Below, piece by piece: positions 46,981 to 58,672 of a stretch of 64,000 nucleotides of DNA. The position numbers were made by a program, and so were the translations under genes. Under the pieces are notes generated by a model. That model was not told the origin of the DNA. It did not search any database and worked only from the letters and a program-made list of their open reading frames with translations. Position 1 is the stretch's first letter. Every line of letters starts with the position of its first letter. This DNA is from Embiotoca jacksoni (Eukaryota; Chordata; Actinopteri; Embiotocidae): contig JAKOON010000039.1 of assembly GCA_022577435.1 (NCBI GenBank), forward strand, positions 3,021,849-3,085,848, written 5' to 3'.

Positions 46981-47776
46981 CTGCAACACGCGTCAAAGAT
47001 AAAACATCAGATGAGTCGTTTGTTTTTCTGGCTAAATCATCAACTGGTTCGCCCACCAGAGATGATGAATCGCTGTCAGAAAAACACTCAACTATTCTGA
47101 TGATAAATCAACCAATAATCCAGGCGGATGAAAGCAAACACTAAAACGGCTACAACAGTCTGGTAAATTCAGAAACCAACGCTGCTTTTGAAACCAGGAA
47201 AAGACTCTGAAGAGCTCGTTTAAGGATGACAGTTACTAGTTCTGACAACGTGATGAGTTGAGTCTTATTTTCAAGCAGCAGGTTTATCGGTCCGCGCAGA
47301 TCAAACACGTCCGGACACGTCTCTGACTCGGCGGGACCAGTTTAATCAAACCAGCCGCTCACAGACTCACACAACCAAACCATCTCAATATCACGACGAA
47401 TATTTATCCATTGCTTTAAATTCATTTGAGCTACAAACGTGCGTTTCGATATATTTCCCCCCCTAAGCAGCCAACGCCGGTTAATTTTCAAAATAAAAGT
47501 ATCTGTTGTCAAATGACGTAGGGGGACAACTACAAGTTACAAACATTTACCGAAACGTCGACTATTCAAGAGTCATTTTGAGAGTTTAATGGCACCATGT
47601 GACTTTTAAATGCGTTATTGTGTCCCCCCCCCCCTCCCCCTCCCACCACACACACACACACACACGACAAACAGCGCGGATATGAATTAAGCGTGTTTTC
47701 CTTCCGTTTAGTCTGAGACAGTAACGGAGCATATTAGTAAAAAAAAATTATATAAAAAATAAAAGCTGTAACGGTT

Positions 47777-47940
47777 ACCGTGTGTGCTGTTTGTGCTCCC
47801 CAAAGAAAAGGAAACGAATTCAGACTTCGCTCCCACTCGGCTGCATCTTGACACTTCCTTGAACTTCGTGTAGGGACCTACGAGGTAAACGTCCCCCCCC
47901 GGAAACAACAACCGAACCTTAGTTCCCATGCCGTGGTTTT
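47777..47940 (-). other. lig4: Possible LIG4 non-coding first exon
   Basis: A candidate donor CACACG/gtaacc lies at 47778, about 0.8 kb upstream of the LIG4 acceptor. The 160 bases before it are of mixed composition, with no TATA box and only a moderate CpG count. The assignment is inference; nothing marks the start site. Confidence 0.25.
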
Positions 47941-48128
47941 ACAAAACCGGCCACCACAAAGACGTAGCACTTTGTACATTTGATCATAATTATGTTATAA
48001 GGGTGTAACTTATATCTCATTTAATTCGCTCAGGTAGAGAAGCGCAAGTTGTGATTTTATGTGAGATTAAAACATAATATTAATAATGTAAACTCCATGT
48101 CGATATAATGTTGTTATTTGTATATTGA

Positions 48129-48142
48129 CCAGCAGATGGCGG
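48129..48142 (+). promoter_or_regulatory. CTCF core motif, perfect
   Basis: CCAGCAGATGGCGG fits CCASYAGRKGGCRS at all 14 positions. It lies 1.2 kb upstream of the LIG4 start codon, beyond any likely first exon, and points away from the gene. Confidence 0.5.
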
Positions 48143-49812
48143 CAGTGAGGCGCTGCAGGCAGTGAGGTTGTTTACCATCCTCGGCCTGGAGCCTGCAGAT
48201 TCAGTAGTAAGCTGCTGGTGAAAGATAAGAATGCACTGGCCACAAGAAGGCATTTCTCTACACTATAATGATCATGTAAGACATTTGTGGATCAGAGTCT
48301 GCCAGTACGACATGACAGCGAAGCCAGGCTCAATTCCTAGAGTTGATCGAGTTTACTCGGTTTTTTTTCCCCCGTCCAACCTGAGAAAGAAAACCATAAA
48401 TCAGAATCAAAGAGCTCCAGGAGACACTTTCATGACCATGCAATCATTTTAAGTTTACAAAACAAGTACTGTCATTTGTGATCCATTCGCTCATTTAAGG
48501 GCTTACAAACTACTTGTTGCCGGCTCCTGTCTTAAACAACAGCTTTACTACGTTTTAACCTTTCACTTTGTTTCCATTACAAACTTGTTTTGTCTCTCGC
48601 TCCCTCGCAGCTGGTGCATTTCCAAGCGCACGCTGTTACATGTAAAGCACTGCAGAATAATTGCCAGTCAGATCTTTCTCTCCGATCAAAAGTATCCGAG
48701 GCAGCTTGAGCGTCAGTGAAACTCCTCCGAGGCTCACAGGCGATGTTCGGCCAGTGACGGTTACGACCTCTGACCTGTGTGTGTTATTAGTGCAGAGGAG
48801 TTATTTCCCCACAGGGATCGACAAAAAAAAAAATCACACTGGAAATTGGTTTAAATCTTAAAATGGACAAAACACACACAAACAATATGAAAAGCAGCAC
48901 TTTATGTTTGATTTATATGGGCATTGGGCCACATTTACATATTAGTTGTCACATTTTTCACTTTGGAGAACACGTGCCCTAAATAAAACACACAAAAAAT
49001 ATACAAAATTATAAAAATATAACCATAACATCATAGAAAGAAGTTATATAAAGGTGAGAACTAACTTATTTGATGCTGCTGTGTGACAATTAAGAATAAT
49101 ATTGGATGTGAAATTCATTCATACGTTGATAAACACTTTAAAATGTCCTTCACAGCAGTTATAAATCATTATTTTGAACGCTGATAAATGCTAAATATGG
49201 AAGGACTGCAGGTGATAAAAAAAAAAACAGTCATAAATAAGTGTCACAGCCAATAATAATAAAGATAAGAAGAGCACTATGTACAGAAATACTTGATACA
49301 ATCTGTATTGGAAAAACAACAACATACCGGAAGCAGAAGAAGGAAAAAAAAAAAGGAATTATATTTTTTTTTTAAAAGTTACATGAATTGAGCTTTTTTT
49401 GCCTACTGCTTTCATCACAAACATAAATTAAGTAAAACAAGTACGTAAATTAAAGTAAGAACAGTCCACCTGTTATGAGCTGACAAACCACAACAGCCCA
49501 TATTTGGTCTTGTCCGTTGCTTCCTGCTTCCTGAAGGGGGCGCCGTGAGTCTGCGCAGTGGGCGCCGGGCGGCCGTGATCCCTGACTCACACGCCAGCCA
49601 GGCTTGTTTACCTCCCCGCTGCTGCTGCTGCTGCCGCCGCCGCTGCAGTGGAGGACCCTGGGATATGTGCGGGGAAGGAGGGAGGTCCGTTTGGTGCTCA
49701 CTGTGTGCTCCGACAGTGTTGTTGCTTTGTTTTACTCCACGCACACGATGCGGTGCAGCGGAGGGTGAAGCGCTGCGTGTGCCACACACTCTGCGTGCAT
49801 GCACCTGCGCTT

Positions 49813-49814
<2 letters not shown>

Positions 49815-49847
<33 letters not shown>
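49815..49847. repeat. (GT)n microsatellite
   Basis: About 16 GT units, followed by a G-rich segment. Confidence 0.9.
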
Positions 49848-50072
49848 ATGGGGGGGTCTGGGGGGTGATGTCGTGCCGGCTGCAGCACCACCTCACACAC
49901 GCACGCACTCTGCAGTAAACGGCCTGTCATGCTGTCATGCAGCAAGGCAGGGGAGTTACATAAGCCCTGCTGGATGTGCTGCTGCACTGCAACGAGGCGA
50001 CCTACAAGACAGTAAACAAGTGACGTCACTGCTTCCGTGGCATGCATCAGCTCGTATTGAATGGGGCTGAAG

Positions 50073-50101
50073 GGGAGGAGGAGGAGGAGGAGGAGGAGGA
50101 G
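50073..50101. repeat. (GGA)n microsatellite
   Basis: About nine GGA units, purine only. Confidence 0.9.
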
Positions 50102-51118
50102 TGCGCCGGTGTAGGACTGAGTGAGATTTTGGCATGGAGGCACGGAGGGACAGCGAGAGAATTGGGCAGAGTAATGGAGCTAAAATCCCCCCCCCCCTCC
50201 CCACCCCCCGTCGATAAGGCCGATGATTAAGCAGTGAGTTTAGTCTGCTCGGTCAGAGGCAGAAAAAACAACTTGTTTACACCGACTGTAGGCTCTCTGC
50301 ATGATGAAGGTGGTGGGAGGGTTTCCAGGTGAAAGGCAATATCGACTCTCCTCACTCACAAGGCAGAACATGGAGATGGCTAGAAATAGAGAGGGGCAGT
50401 CAGCGGGGTTCATCCACGAGGAGGATCCGTTCACCGGGCAAGATGGACTGTGATGTTTCCTGTCACTCTGCTGGGAGCCTTTTTTTTTCTTTTTTTTTTT
50501 TAAAGTCTGAGGAGATGACAACAATGATGTCATTGGGGTTCTTTCAGATTGGGCTTTAAACTTCAAATTTATATCTATATATATGAAAAAAACAGTTATT
50601 GCTGCTCTGCTGTCACCTTTCAGCATCACCAGTGTTTCTGTTTTTCCATCACATAGAGATTTATTATAGATAGAGCTACGAATAGATCCATATGCATTTT
50701 TGAACCGTAGAAAACAGTCTGACTGTCAGTGTTGTGGTTGTTTTTTTTTACATGCCGTGATTATTATCTATATTTTTTTTTTCTCGCAATAATGACATTT
50801 CTTTGGCATTATGTTTTTTTCATGGTAAGAGATGACGTCAACCGAGTTTCCCTCCCGGCGCTCAAGAAAGACGACTGACTTATTTATTAAGCTGTTTGGT
50901 AAACTCACTGCTGTTTCCTGCTCTGTTAAATGAACAGTGTGTTGTTGTTGTTGTTGTTTTTTTGGAGTGACCCAATTATAACCCACAAGCTGCAGCCGGC
51001 AGCCCAGAGGCAAACGCTGATATACATCACAGGGCGCATGAGAGTGTGTTTCGGTACAGTATGTACCCACACGTACAGCTCACCGTGCGCGTTCCCAGCA
51101 GTTGTTTAGTAAACAGAG

Positions 51119-51180
51119 TGAGGAGGAGGAAGAGGAGGAAGAGGAGGAGAGGAAGAAGAGGAAGAAGAGGAAGAAGAAAA
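51119..51180. repeat. (AGGAGGAAG)-type purine repeat
   Basis: About 60 purine-only bases of mixed GGA and AGA triplets, ending just before the first copy of the duplicated element. Confidence 0.85.
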
Positions 51181-51224
51181 GAGAAAGAATGCAGACACTT
51201 GCCAAAGCCGCTTTTGAAGCGCTG

Positions 51225-51279
51225 CCGCCTCGAGGCAACGATTGAACTCCTCACCACATAATCTTACACAAATGTCAGG
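51225..51279 (+). repeat. Duplicated unique element, copy 1
   Basis: The segment from CCGCCTCGAGGC through 'gaactcctcacc' and 'cataatcttacacaaa' to GTCAGG is repeated at 52226-52281 with about four differences. Weaker similarity continues for roughly 60 bases on the right. There is no coding frame common to both. Confidence 0.8.
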
Positions 51280-52225
51280 GAAGATGAGGGCAGGGAGGGA
51301 GAGACGGTTCACCTCCGCTGCGGAGCACCAAATATTGCGCCGGGCGTTTGATTTTTCAGGGCGAGACACACAGACGAGCGACTTAAGTACTAAAATTAGA
51401 TCGGCTTCACACAGCCCCCGAGAATCCAGCCATCCTCTTTTTGCTTTCATTACCTGTTCAATATCTGCGTGTCCCCCTCCCGTCTGTCGGTCACAATAAG
51501 CATGCTGTGTCATAACAGCCCCCCCACCCCCACCCCCACTCCCCCCCTCCTCCTCTCTGTTGTTATGAAATGACTTTCAGATAAAATCCCTGACTGGACA
51601 GCCGGCTGACCTGTGCGGCGGTCCTCGATCGGTTACATCATGTGGCATAATAGCAGAGGAGTCGAGAGAGAGAGAGAGCGAGGGGTCGCCATGGCAGCCC
51701 TTTCGATGACCCCCATTCAGGCCTACGTTTTTCTGGGCTTAAAGCATGAGATAACAGCTTCGGTAGAGATAAAGTGGAGCACAAAGGAGCACAAAGGTGA
51801 CCAGGGCTGAATTATGAAATTTTTTTTTAAAAAAAAGCATTTTTCCTGCTCTTTCTATCTGTTACTGTGCTCCAACGAGGAATAAATACACTTTTGTTTT
51901 TTTTAATTATATATTTATAGATTAGTTCCAATCTAGGAAGACCCAGGTGTCGTTTAGACCATTCATAAAAGGCCGTGGGTAAAGCGAGGTGTCAGCTTAA
52001 TGCCAAACCCTCTGACCCCCGCTGCTTTGGCCGGACACCGAAGCCCATCCGGACGGGCACTCGGCCATCACGTTGCTGCTTTTTGACACCGCCGATCACG
52101 GCATCGTAATTCGTTCCTGAAAGCCCCCCGAGCTCGACGCACCAGGATCTGAATCCGACAAAAACGCGCAGTCCTTTACGAACGAGTTTACGATCGCAGG
52201 GGAGAAAAAAAAAAACTTGCAGAAG

Positions 52226-52281
52226 CCGCCTCGAGGCGACGATTGAACTCCTCACCGCATAATCTTACACAAAACGTCAGG
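52226..52281 (+). repeat. Duplicated unique element, copy 2
   Basis: The same element as at 51225-51279, one kilobase away in the same orientation, with one extra A in 'acacaaaa' and transitions in three or four positions. Upstream, both copies have a purine-rich tract followed by 'acttgc'. Confidence 0.8.
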
Positions 52282-53210
52282 AGAGACGAGCACACGGGGA
52301 TCCAGTTCGAGCCAGCTGCAGAACATCAAATCATGCAGCTGGCAGGGGAAACTATATTTCTTCTCGTGTTGTGAGATGTGGCGTGCCTCAGGGCTCCAAT
52401 ATTTTATTTTCTGATTGACAACCATGGCTTATTTTCTACGTAGATGATACACCGCTTTTTACCGGGGGGTTTTCCCCAGCCTTATTTTGTAAATACATTT
52501 ATTGTTATTTGACTCGTAAATCATCCAACAGTTTAAATAAACGGTGATTCATTTATGGCATTTTCTTAGTTTGGACAAAGATATTTGAGTTTAGACTGCA
52601 AACATGTAATGAGTACTATATTTACTGTTTTCTTACGTTTAAAAAAAACCTTTTAAACATTTAAAAAAATACAATAATTAATCAATTGTAGTCCTAAAAA
52701 ACACGCCTCTTTGAGAACCAGTTTGCTGGAACACTTATTATTAAAGTTCATGTTCTCACGCCTCTGCTTCAAGTTCCCATTTTGCAATTACGCAGATGTC
52801 ACTTCAATGACGGACGAATCGTACGAACCGGACGTACCTGGCAGCTAAAACAAACACGGGCGTGCTAAAGTGTACATAGTACGTATTTGTAGTGAGACTG
52901 GCTGAACCGGGAAGGATGTAATGGATGATCCTTTTAGACCTCATTCTTTTTTAATGTTTTGTTCTATCTTTGTCTTTCGATTAAACTTTAAAGAGCCCCA
53001 TTGGAATCAAAGAAGAATGAAATATAATTCAGAAACACTACGTGACGTGAGATATGAGATGTATTACAGCGAAATACCCTTTTTATCCAAAACAACAGAC
53101 CATAATTAGTGGTTATTGGAATAGTAAATTATATATTTTTTCAGCGTTAATGCATTTCATATCCACATATTTTTGTGATTCGAACCTTATCATTTTCAAC
53201 TTTAAAGAAT

Positions 53211-53615
53211 CAGGAATCACATGGGGAGCAGGAAGTGACCATATTTGGACGAGCTGGGGGATCTGACTGATCTGATTGGAAAGCCGCCGATAGTACCGTA
53301 ACCCACCGATAGCCATAACCTGACTGCACCACAGGCCTGTCAATCAAACAGACACGCCCCCCCAAAAAATGTCTTTTTAAACCTTATTTTCTAATCAATG
53401 ATGGGATTATTTTCAGATGGACTGCTAGAAAACGAACGAGAAGGAGCGACTTTAGCGAACGACACCAACATTTTTATTGACTTTGTATTTCACGAGAAAA
53501 GTTGAACGGTAGTCCACGGAGCCGACCTCTAGTGGCACTCGCTGGTATTGCAGTTCCAGGCACTGTCGCATCGGCCTAATTTTTCAGACCGGGAAGCTAC
53601 GAACACTTTTACATA
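53211..53615 (-). repeat. Dispersed repeat family A, copy 6 (longest copy)
   Basis: It carries all blocks of the family read in reverse: 'gattattttcagatgga', 'gaaggagcgactttagcg', 'cacgagaaaagttgaa', 'cctctagtggcactcg', 'ctggtattgca', 'cagaccgggaagctacg' and 'aacacttttac'. It extends to the left into 'cacatggggagcaggaagtg' and 'aggcctgtcaatcaaacag', which is probably the far end of the element. Full length is thus about 400 bases. Confidence 0.75.
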
Positions 53616-53975
53616 CTTTCTTTACATTATTCAGACCGTAGATGTAATTTTTGAGTCATCCACAAATGACTTTAGTGTTCCTTGAACACAACAACAATGT
53701 TGTTGTTGTCCCCCCCCCTCTCCCCGTGTTCTCATATAAAAGGTCCCTGAAACACACACTTGCAGTGTTGGCATTTACATTAGCGGGCTTCTCTCCTCCA
53801 CCAAGGTCATGTTATTGATCGCATGAGTATTTTCAACATTGGGCTTGCTGTAATGGTGACCCGCTGCAGCCTCATTATCCCCGTGTTTTCTTCCAACCCG
53901 GCGACCGACAGAGCTGGTTCCCCGAGCGAGAACTGCTCCCGTCCCGACCTTCGGCCCAAACGCGGTCGCGTCAGA

Positions 53976-54002
53976 GGCTGATACCGCGAACCGGTATCAG
54001 CC
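53976..54002. other. Perfect 11-bp stem hairpin
   Basis: GGCTGATACCG at 53976-53986 is followed by a five-base loop CGAAC and the exact reverse complement at 53992-54002. Confidence 0.7.
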
Positions 54003-54449
54003 CCCGACGGAGAAACACAGCGAGACTATCTGATGCGTCTTATGCAACCTTATGCTATCACCGGGGCCGCTTTAAGATACAGAGCTCTGGACAAAAACAA
54101 CTCCTTACGTAACGTTAGACTTAACGGCATCACTGTGTTCTGGGAGAGCGGGACATTTAGTTGGAAACAAGGGTCAAACTTTCAAACCAGGAAACGGTGC
54201 CAAGACAGTAAATCTGTGAAGATTGATCTTATATCGTTAAAGTGGGCGTGAGCCTAAAACCGGCTTATTAAGTATGCTGCATTACTGCCGGGTTGTTTCC
54301 CTTTTAACATCTTTTTATTGTGTTTATTCTCTCACAGCGCGACATATAACCCCGCTGAGGTTTTTATCACCAACGCATCAGTTCAGATCATTTAAAACTC
54401 CTGTGAAATGTTGACGGCAGGGCAGGATTGATTTCTTTAACGGAGCGTT

Positions 54450-54810
54450 TGACGTGCACGCCGGGACCGTCAATAAATTACGCGTACGCTCTTGTTTACT
54501 GCCCGGGATGTTTTTGTTTTCTTCAGGCCGGGGACTCTGGCCCTCCTCCCCCGGTGCGCGATGCCAATCCGAGACACTTGGCAGGGGCCGTAATCCAATG
54601 AGCAAATGGAGCAACTACAATCTGGCCATTTGTAAACAAACATTTGCTCGCAGGCTGTCCGCGCAGCCCGGAGCAGCGGCCGCGCTGAGCTCGGGGTTTA
54701 CGCTCGTCTGCTTTTTGAAAGTGCGGGACGGTGCGCGTCCAGGTCTGCGCAGAGCCGGCACCAGCCCATATAATTACAGCTTCATGAAGCGGTTAATAAA
54801 AGCCATTCAC
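54450..54810. promoter_or_regulatory. Candidate enhancer with FOX and POU-type motifs
   Basis: A complex, repeat-free segment holds TGTAAACAAACA (54631-54642), a strong forkhead site. It is flanked by an inverted pair GAGCAAATG (54600-54608) and CATTTGCTC (54641-54649) containing octamer-like GCAAAT. AT-rich homeodomain-like blocks follow at 54767-54817. The 121-codon plus-strand frame across it has no domain character. Confidence 0.3.
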
Positions 54811-55281
54811 AAAACTTGATGTTTTTTGTTTTTTTTCTTCCTTCATATTAATAAAGGTTCAGGTGTTCTTGGCGCGGCAGGTCTGCTGACCTTCGTAAGT
54901 TACGGTGCAGCAAAAAAAACAACAACTCATCGTTACGTCATTGTCGCATTCATCGTAATCCTTATTTATCTTGTAAGAGTACAAAAATACGTCAGCCAAA
55001 CATCAAAAGGTCAGCCCGAGAAAACATTTTCAACCGACTCTCTGAGATGCCGCCGGCTTAGTTATCTGTCCTTTCAGTTTCAAGTGATAAGTGAGTAATC
55101 AAATTCACCACTGTCATCATTGTAACCTGCATGTGCTACAGCGCAAATAGTGTAGTAGCAATAGTGACTAAAAGGGGGCGGGGTTTAACAAATAGTTAAT
55201 TGTGGGGCCAATAATGTCATTAAACTACCATATCTGCAGTTGTAAATGTTAGCGAGTCGGTGATAAGATGTTTTTTTGCGA

Positions 55282-55440
55282 AATCTAAGTCAAAGTCAAC
55301 TTTACTGTCAATTCAGACAGATATGTACGAGACCGTACAGAGAGATCAAAACCTTATAAGGTCATATACCTTATCCCGCCATGTGCAAAAATAAAAAGCT
55401 AACGCAAGAAAAGTATAAATACATATCAATAAAAACAGGT
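55282..55440 (+). repeat. Decayed retroposon-like fragment
   Basis: The text 'agtcaactttactgtcaatt', then a degenerate 'gtac-agac-gtacagagaga-tca' and 'ccatgtgcaaaaataaaaag' resembles a repeat tail I recall from many teleost genomes and 3' UTRs (a stretch reading roughly 'tttattgtcaatt...acatacagag'). No coding part is present. The class is uncertain. Confidence 0.35.
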
Positions 55441-56750
55441 TGTTAAGAAAGCAGTTAGGATCCGAATGATCTTCACCTCGGCAAACGAGGCTCCAATCAG
55501 CTGTTTTGATAGCAATCATCTGACTGAAGTCCTCCTCCCACCTCTGACTCTCTCCGCCGGGACAAAAAAACAAGTGTCAAGTCCATGTTTTGTTGAAAAC
55601 CACTTTGGAAGCCGACTGCAAAAACAACTCCGCTCACAACACCTGTGGGTCTTATTTAGTCGTGTAAGCGTGTGGCGCAAAATCAGAGGTCGGGCTCTAT
55701 TTACGGCTCACTTTCCATCCGCGCCAAGATAATCTAATAAATGCTTTATTTGGTTTGTTCCACACGCTGTTTGTCTTCCTTTCAACATTTCTGCACCTGC
55801 TGTTGATGTCGGATGACTTCGCGCCGGCGTCAGTTTGCTGGATTCGGACGGGAAAAGGTTTTGGGCGCAGCACCTTTGCGTGCCGCCGCCCTCCGTTAAG
55901 CCCCTCCGAATGTGTGTCTCCGTCCGACTCGACCCCGTTCTCTAAGCTTTAGCCTTGCGGCTGGCATGTTCGACGGGTGATTTATTTGGCTTCCGTGCAT
56001 GCAAACATGCCCCCGGTGTGACCTCGGTTCAGCGGGTGCTGTCGTGCCGCTGACTAAGACTACTATCTAACTACTAACCCGTCCCGACTCACGGGATTGC
56101 TTCCAATCCCCATGGGACATATGGGAGGCGGAGCCCCGGTTACCAGGAAGTGGGTGACCCCAAGCTTTACTAGATGAACTTACTTCCAGAGAAGAACATA
56201 ACAGCTTCAGCAGCTCGTATCCGATTTTGCAACGTCTGACGTGACAGCAAAAAAAAAAAAAAAAGAACGTTTCCCACGTCATTATCTAACTCAAATATAC
56301 CATTATGTAGTGTGCTGTACTGGGCCGTGCACACAAAGCAAAAAAAAAAAAAAAAAAAACGGTTGCGACACGTCTTTTATTGCGTTGACAATGGATCCGG
56401 CCACATATTTGTCGCACGTGTACTTCCTGCCGCGCGGACGTCCGGATTTACATTCGGTAAACTGATTATGTGTTCATGCGGGAGCCGAATAAACCGAAGG
56501 GACATTGATACCTGACTTTCTGAGGGTGTTTGTAACCCAGTCCCAACAGCAGCACGGGGGGGCGCGCGCACACGCACACACACACACAAACCTTTGGAAA
56601 GAAATATTGACCTCGTCCGCACGTCGATAGCACGCCAATATCTAACGGAAACATGTCAGCGGAGCATTTTCGGCAAACATGAGGGGGAAATTTCCATAGA
56701 AGGGGCAGACTATAACGGCAACACACTCGGACTGGTTAATAGCACCCGAG

Positions 56751-56782
56751 GTGTGTGTGTGCGTGTGTGTGTGTGTGTGTGT
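56751..56782. repeat. (GT)n microsatellite
   Basis: About 15 GT units with one C interruption. A shorter CA tract lies at 56564-56588. Confidence 0.85.
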
Positions 56783-58063
56783 ATTCAGCATGCGTAAGCT
56801 GAGTGGGCCTTTATCTTTGTTGTGTGACCGTAAAAGCCGGGTTATTGGTCATGAAAGTGCACGCGTCAGGACACCGGGCTCAGACAGTGTGTAAGACCCT
56901 GTGTGTGTGTGTGGACACGAGGCTACGTTTCTTTATTTGATATCATTAAGCTGTTTGTCCGCGCGGCGGTCAGTGTGTGTCACCCCGTGGCCCAGGTAAC
57001 AGAGGGACATGTACTTTCTGATAGATTAAAGCCTTACATAACGCCACATTCCACTCAGCAGGTAAACAAGCGGCCGGGACTAAGGTCAGGAACAGCGAGG
57101 GACCGGCTCGGCTGCCCGAGCCAGACGCCGGAGCCCGAAGCTGATCCCAGCCTCGCTGACCCACATGCTCGCAAACCCAAGCTGTCATTAAAATCTGTAT
57201 GGCTCAGAAAGCTCAGCAATCAACGTGAACTGGAAGCATCCATTTGCGAAGTCGGTTTAATTGCCACCGTAGTACAGTGGTGAGTCTCCTCTGGAGGTCG
57301 AGGAGCGCTGGAAGAATGTTTTGGGAGATGGAAATATGCCGCGGACATGCCAGGAAGCCCGGTGCGGTCTTTTATTTTAGTAGAAATACTTGGATTCGTA
57401 CAAGAAAATGCTGAGGGGGTGGGGTGTTAAATGTCGGCAATCGATGTCAGACTTTAAGGCACTGGGTTTAGACGCGTTTCGTCTTTTGGCGACAAAGATT
57501 TCAGAGCACAGCTTATAAAACTACGGGCTTCAAGAGGAATTTGAACAATGCACGTGAAGCTTGCGTAACATTATTCCCGTCGTCAGCGAGATAAGAACGA
57601 CTTCCTCGTACCCGGAGGGGGGCGACGATGGCTCAAAATTGGCCTCGACAAGACGCAGGCGGGTTTACGTTACAGGACAGCAAAGTTAATTACATTCATA
57701 TTAAATATTAAATACACAGTGTTAAGGCTTCAATGCATACTGACACGTTGTGGCGGTTTAACCAAAGAAAAGGCTCAGAGGCACCTGCAGTGTTGGTTTC
57801 ACACCTTCCTGTACAGATGCATTAAGAGTATCATACACTTCTAATGGGAATAAACCATTTTAAATACATAAATTGTTTGAAAATGGTTTGATTTGGGACG
57901 GGAAAATTGATTGATCAAATGGTGTCGGAGCTCTGCAGATCATTATTAAGAATAAATTGAATATTAGCACTAGTTTCACTGAAAGAAATCTTGGTAAAAG
58001 TTGTCATCACCAAAAAGAAACTCTTTAAAATGTACAAAATGTACTTACTTGGTACTGTAACTT

Positions 58064-58672
58064 ATCTGTGTCAGGAGTCCAGTTTTTTCCTCCGTTTTTG
58101 CCCCCGATCACCTCTCCTCCCGTGTCCCCTGTCTTTGTCTGTGGCCACACCACTCACCTCCCGTGTCTACGCCCCTCACCGGTCCCAGCAGATGCAGCCA
58201 CTCACCCCTGATCACCACCTGCAGGTGTGCTGCATCTCCCTGATCACCTCCCCGGACTATATGTAACCTGCCCCTGCACAACTCTGGTTGTCGGTGCATT
58301 TTTGTTTAGTCACCTGTCCGTCCTCCGTCTGCTCTCCGTCAGTCCTGTTCCTGTTCCTCCGGCCTCTGTGTCTCCTGCGGATATCCCCCGTCAAAATCAC
58401 CAGTCGGTGGAGTTGCCCTCCCGGCTTTGAACATTGTTGACGCCGTCCCTTCCGCTGGTCTGCCGGCTGCCCTGTTACCCGCGTCCCCCTGGAGCTGTCG
58501 GTCGAGTTGCCCTCCCGACTGGACGTAAATGGACACGCTCGGTGCCACCTTTTGGTTTGTAGTTTTTTGTTTGTTTTTTGGACAATAAAGACTGTATTTT
58601 TGGAACTTGAAACCTCGAGTCTGTGAGCTTGCATTTGGGTCCTGGAAAAACACCCCACCACATAACAATCTG
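58064..58672 (+). mobile_element. Solo LTR 1, Ty3/Gypsy-like, with 5-bp target duplication
   Basis: The LTR proper is 58069-58667 (599 bp). It starts TGTCAGGAGT and ends CACATAACA, so it obeys the TG...CA rule. It is flanked by ATCTG on both sides (58064-58068 and 58668-58672). It contains a TATA-like ctatatgtaa near 58258, an AATAAA at 58584-58589, and a terminal part with GCATTTGGGTCCT, a phrase common at the 3' ends of fish Ty3/Gypsy LTRs. There are no gag or pol frames. A second member of the family lies at 61511-62156 with about 95% similar sequence outside one expanded block. Confidence 0.85.

Larger units (their letters stand above)
47941..58063. other. Intergenic region upstream of LIG4, no recognisable exon
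   Basis: Open frames here are short, microsatellite-driven or without domain character. The stretch contains a CTCF core (48129), GT and GGA tracts (49815, 50073, 51119), a duplicated element (51225 and 52224), a long copy of dispersed repeat A (53211), a perfect hairpin (53976), a FOX/POU segment (54450-54800) and a decayed retroposon-like fragment (55282). ABHD13 would be expected next to LIG4 from mammalian synteny and is not seen. Confidence 0.5.

Noticed and set aside
49415..50143. 242-codon minus-strand frame
   Set aside because: Built from CA, CTG and CCT repeat translations; no start context or domain.
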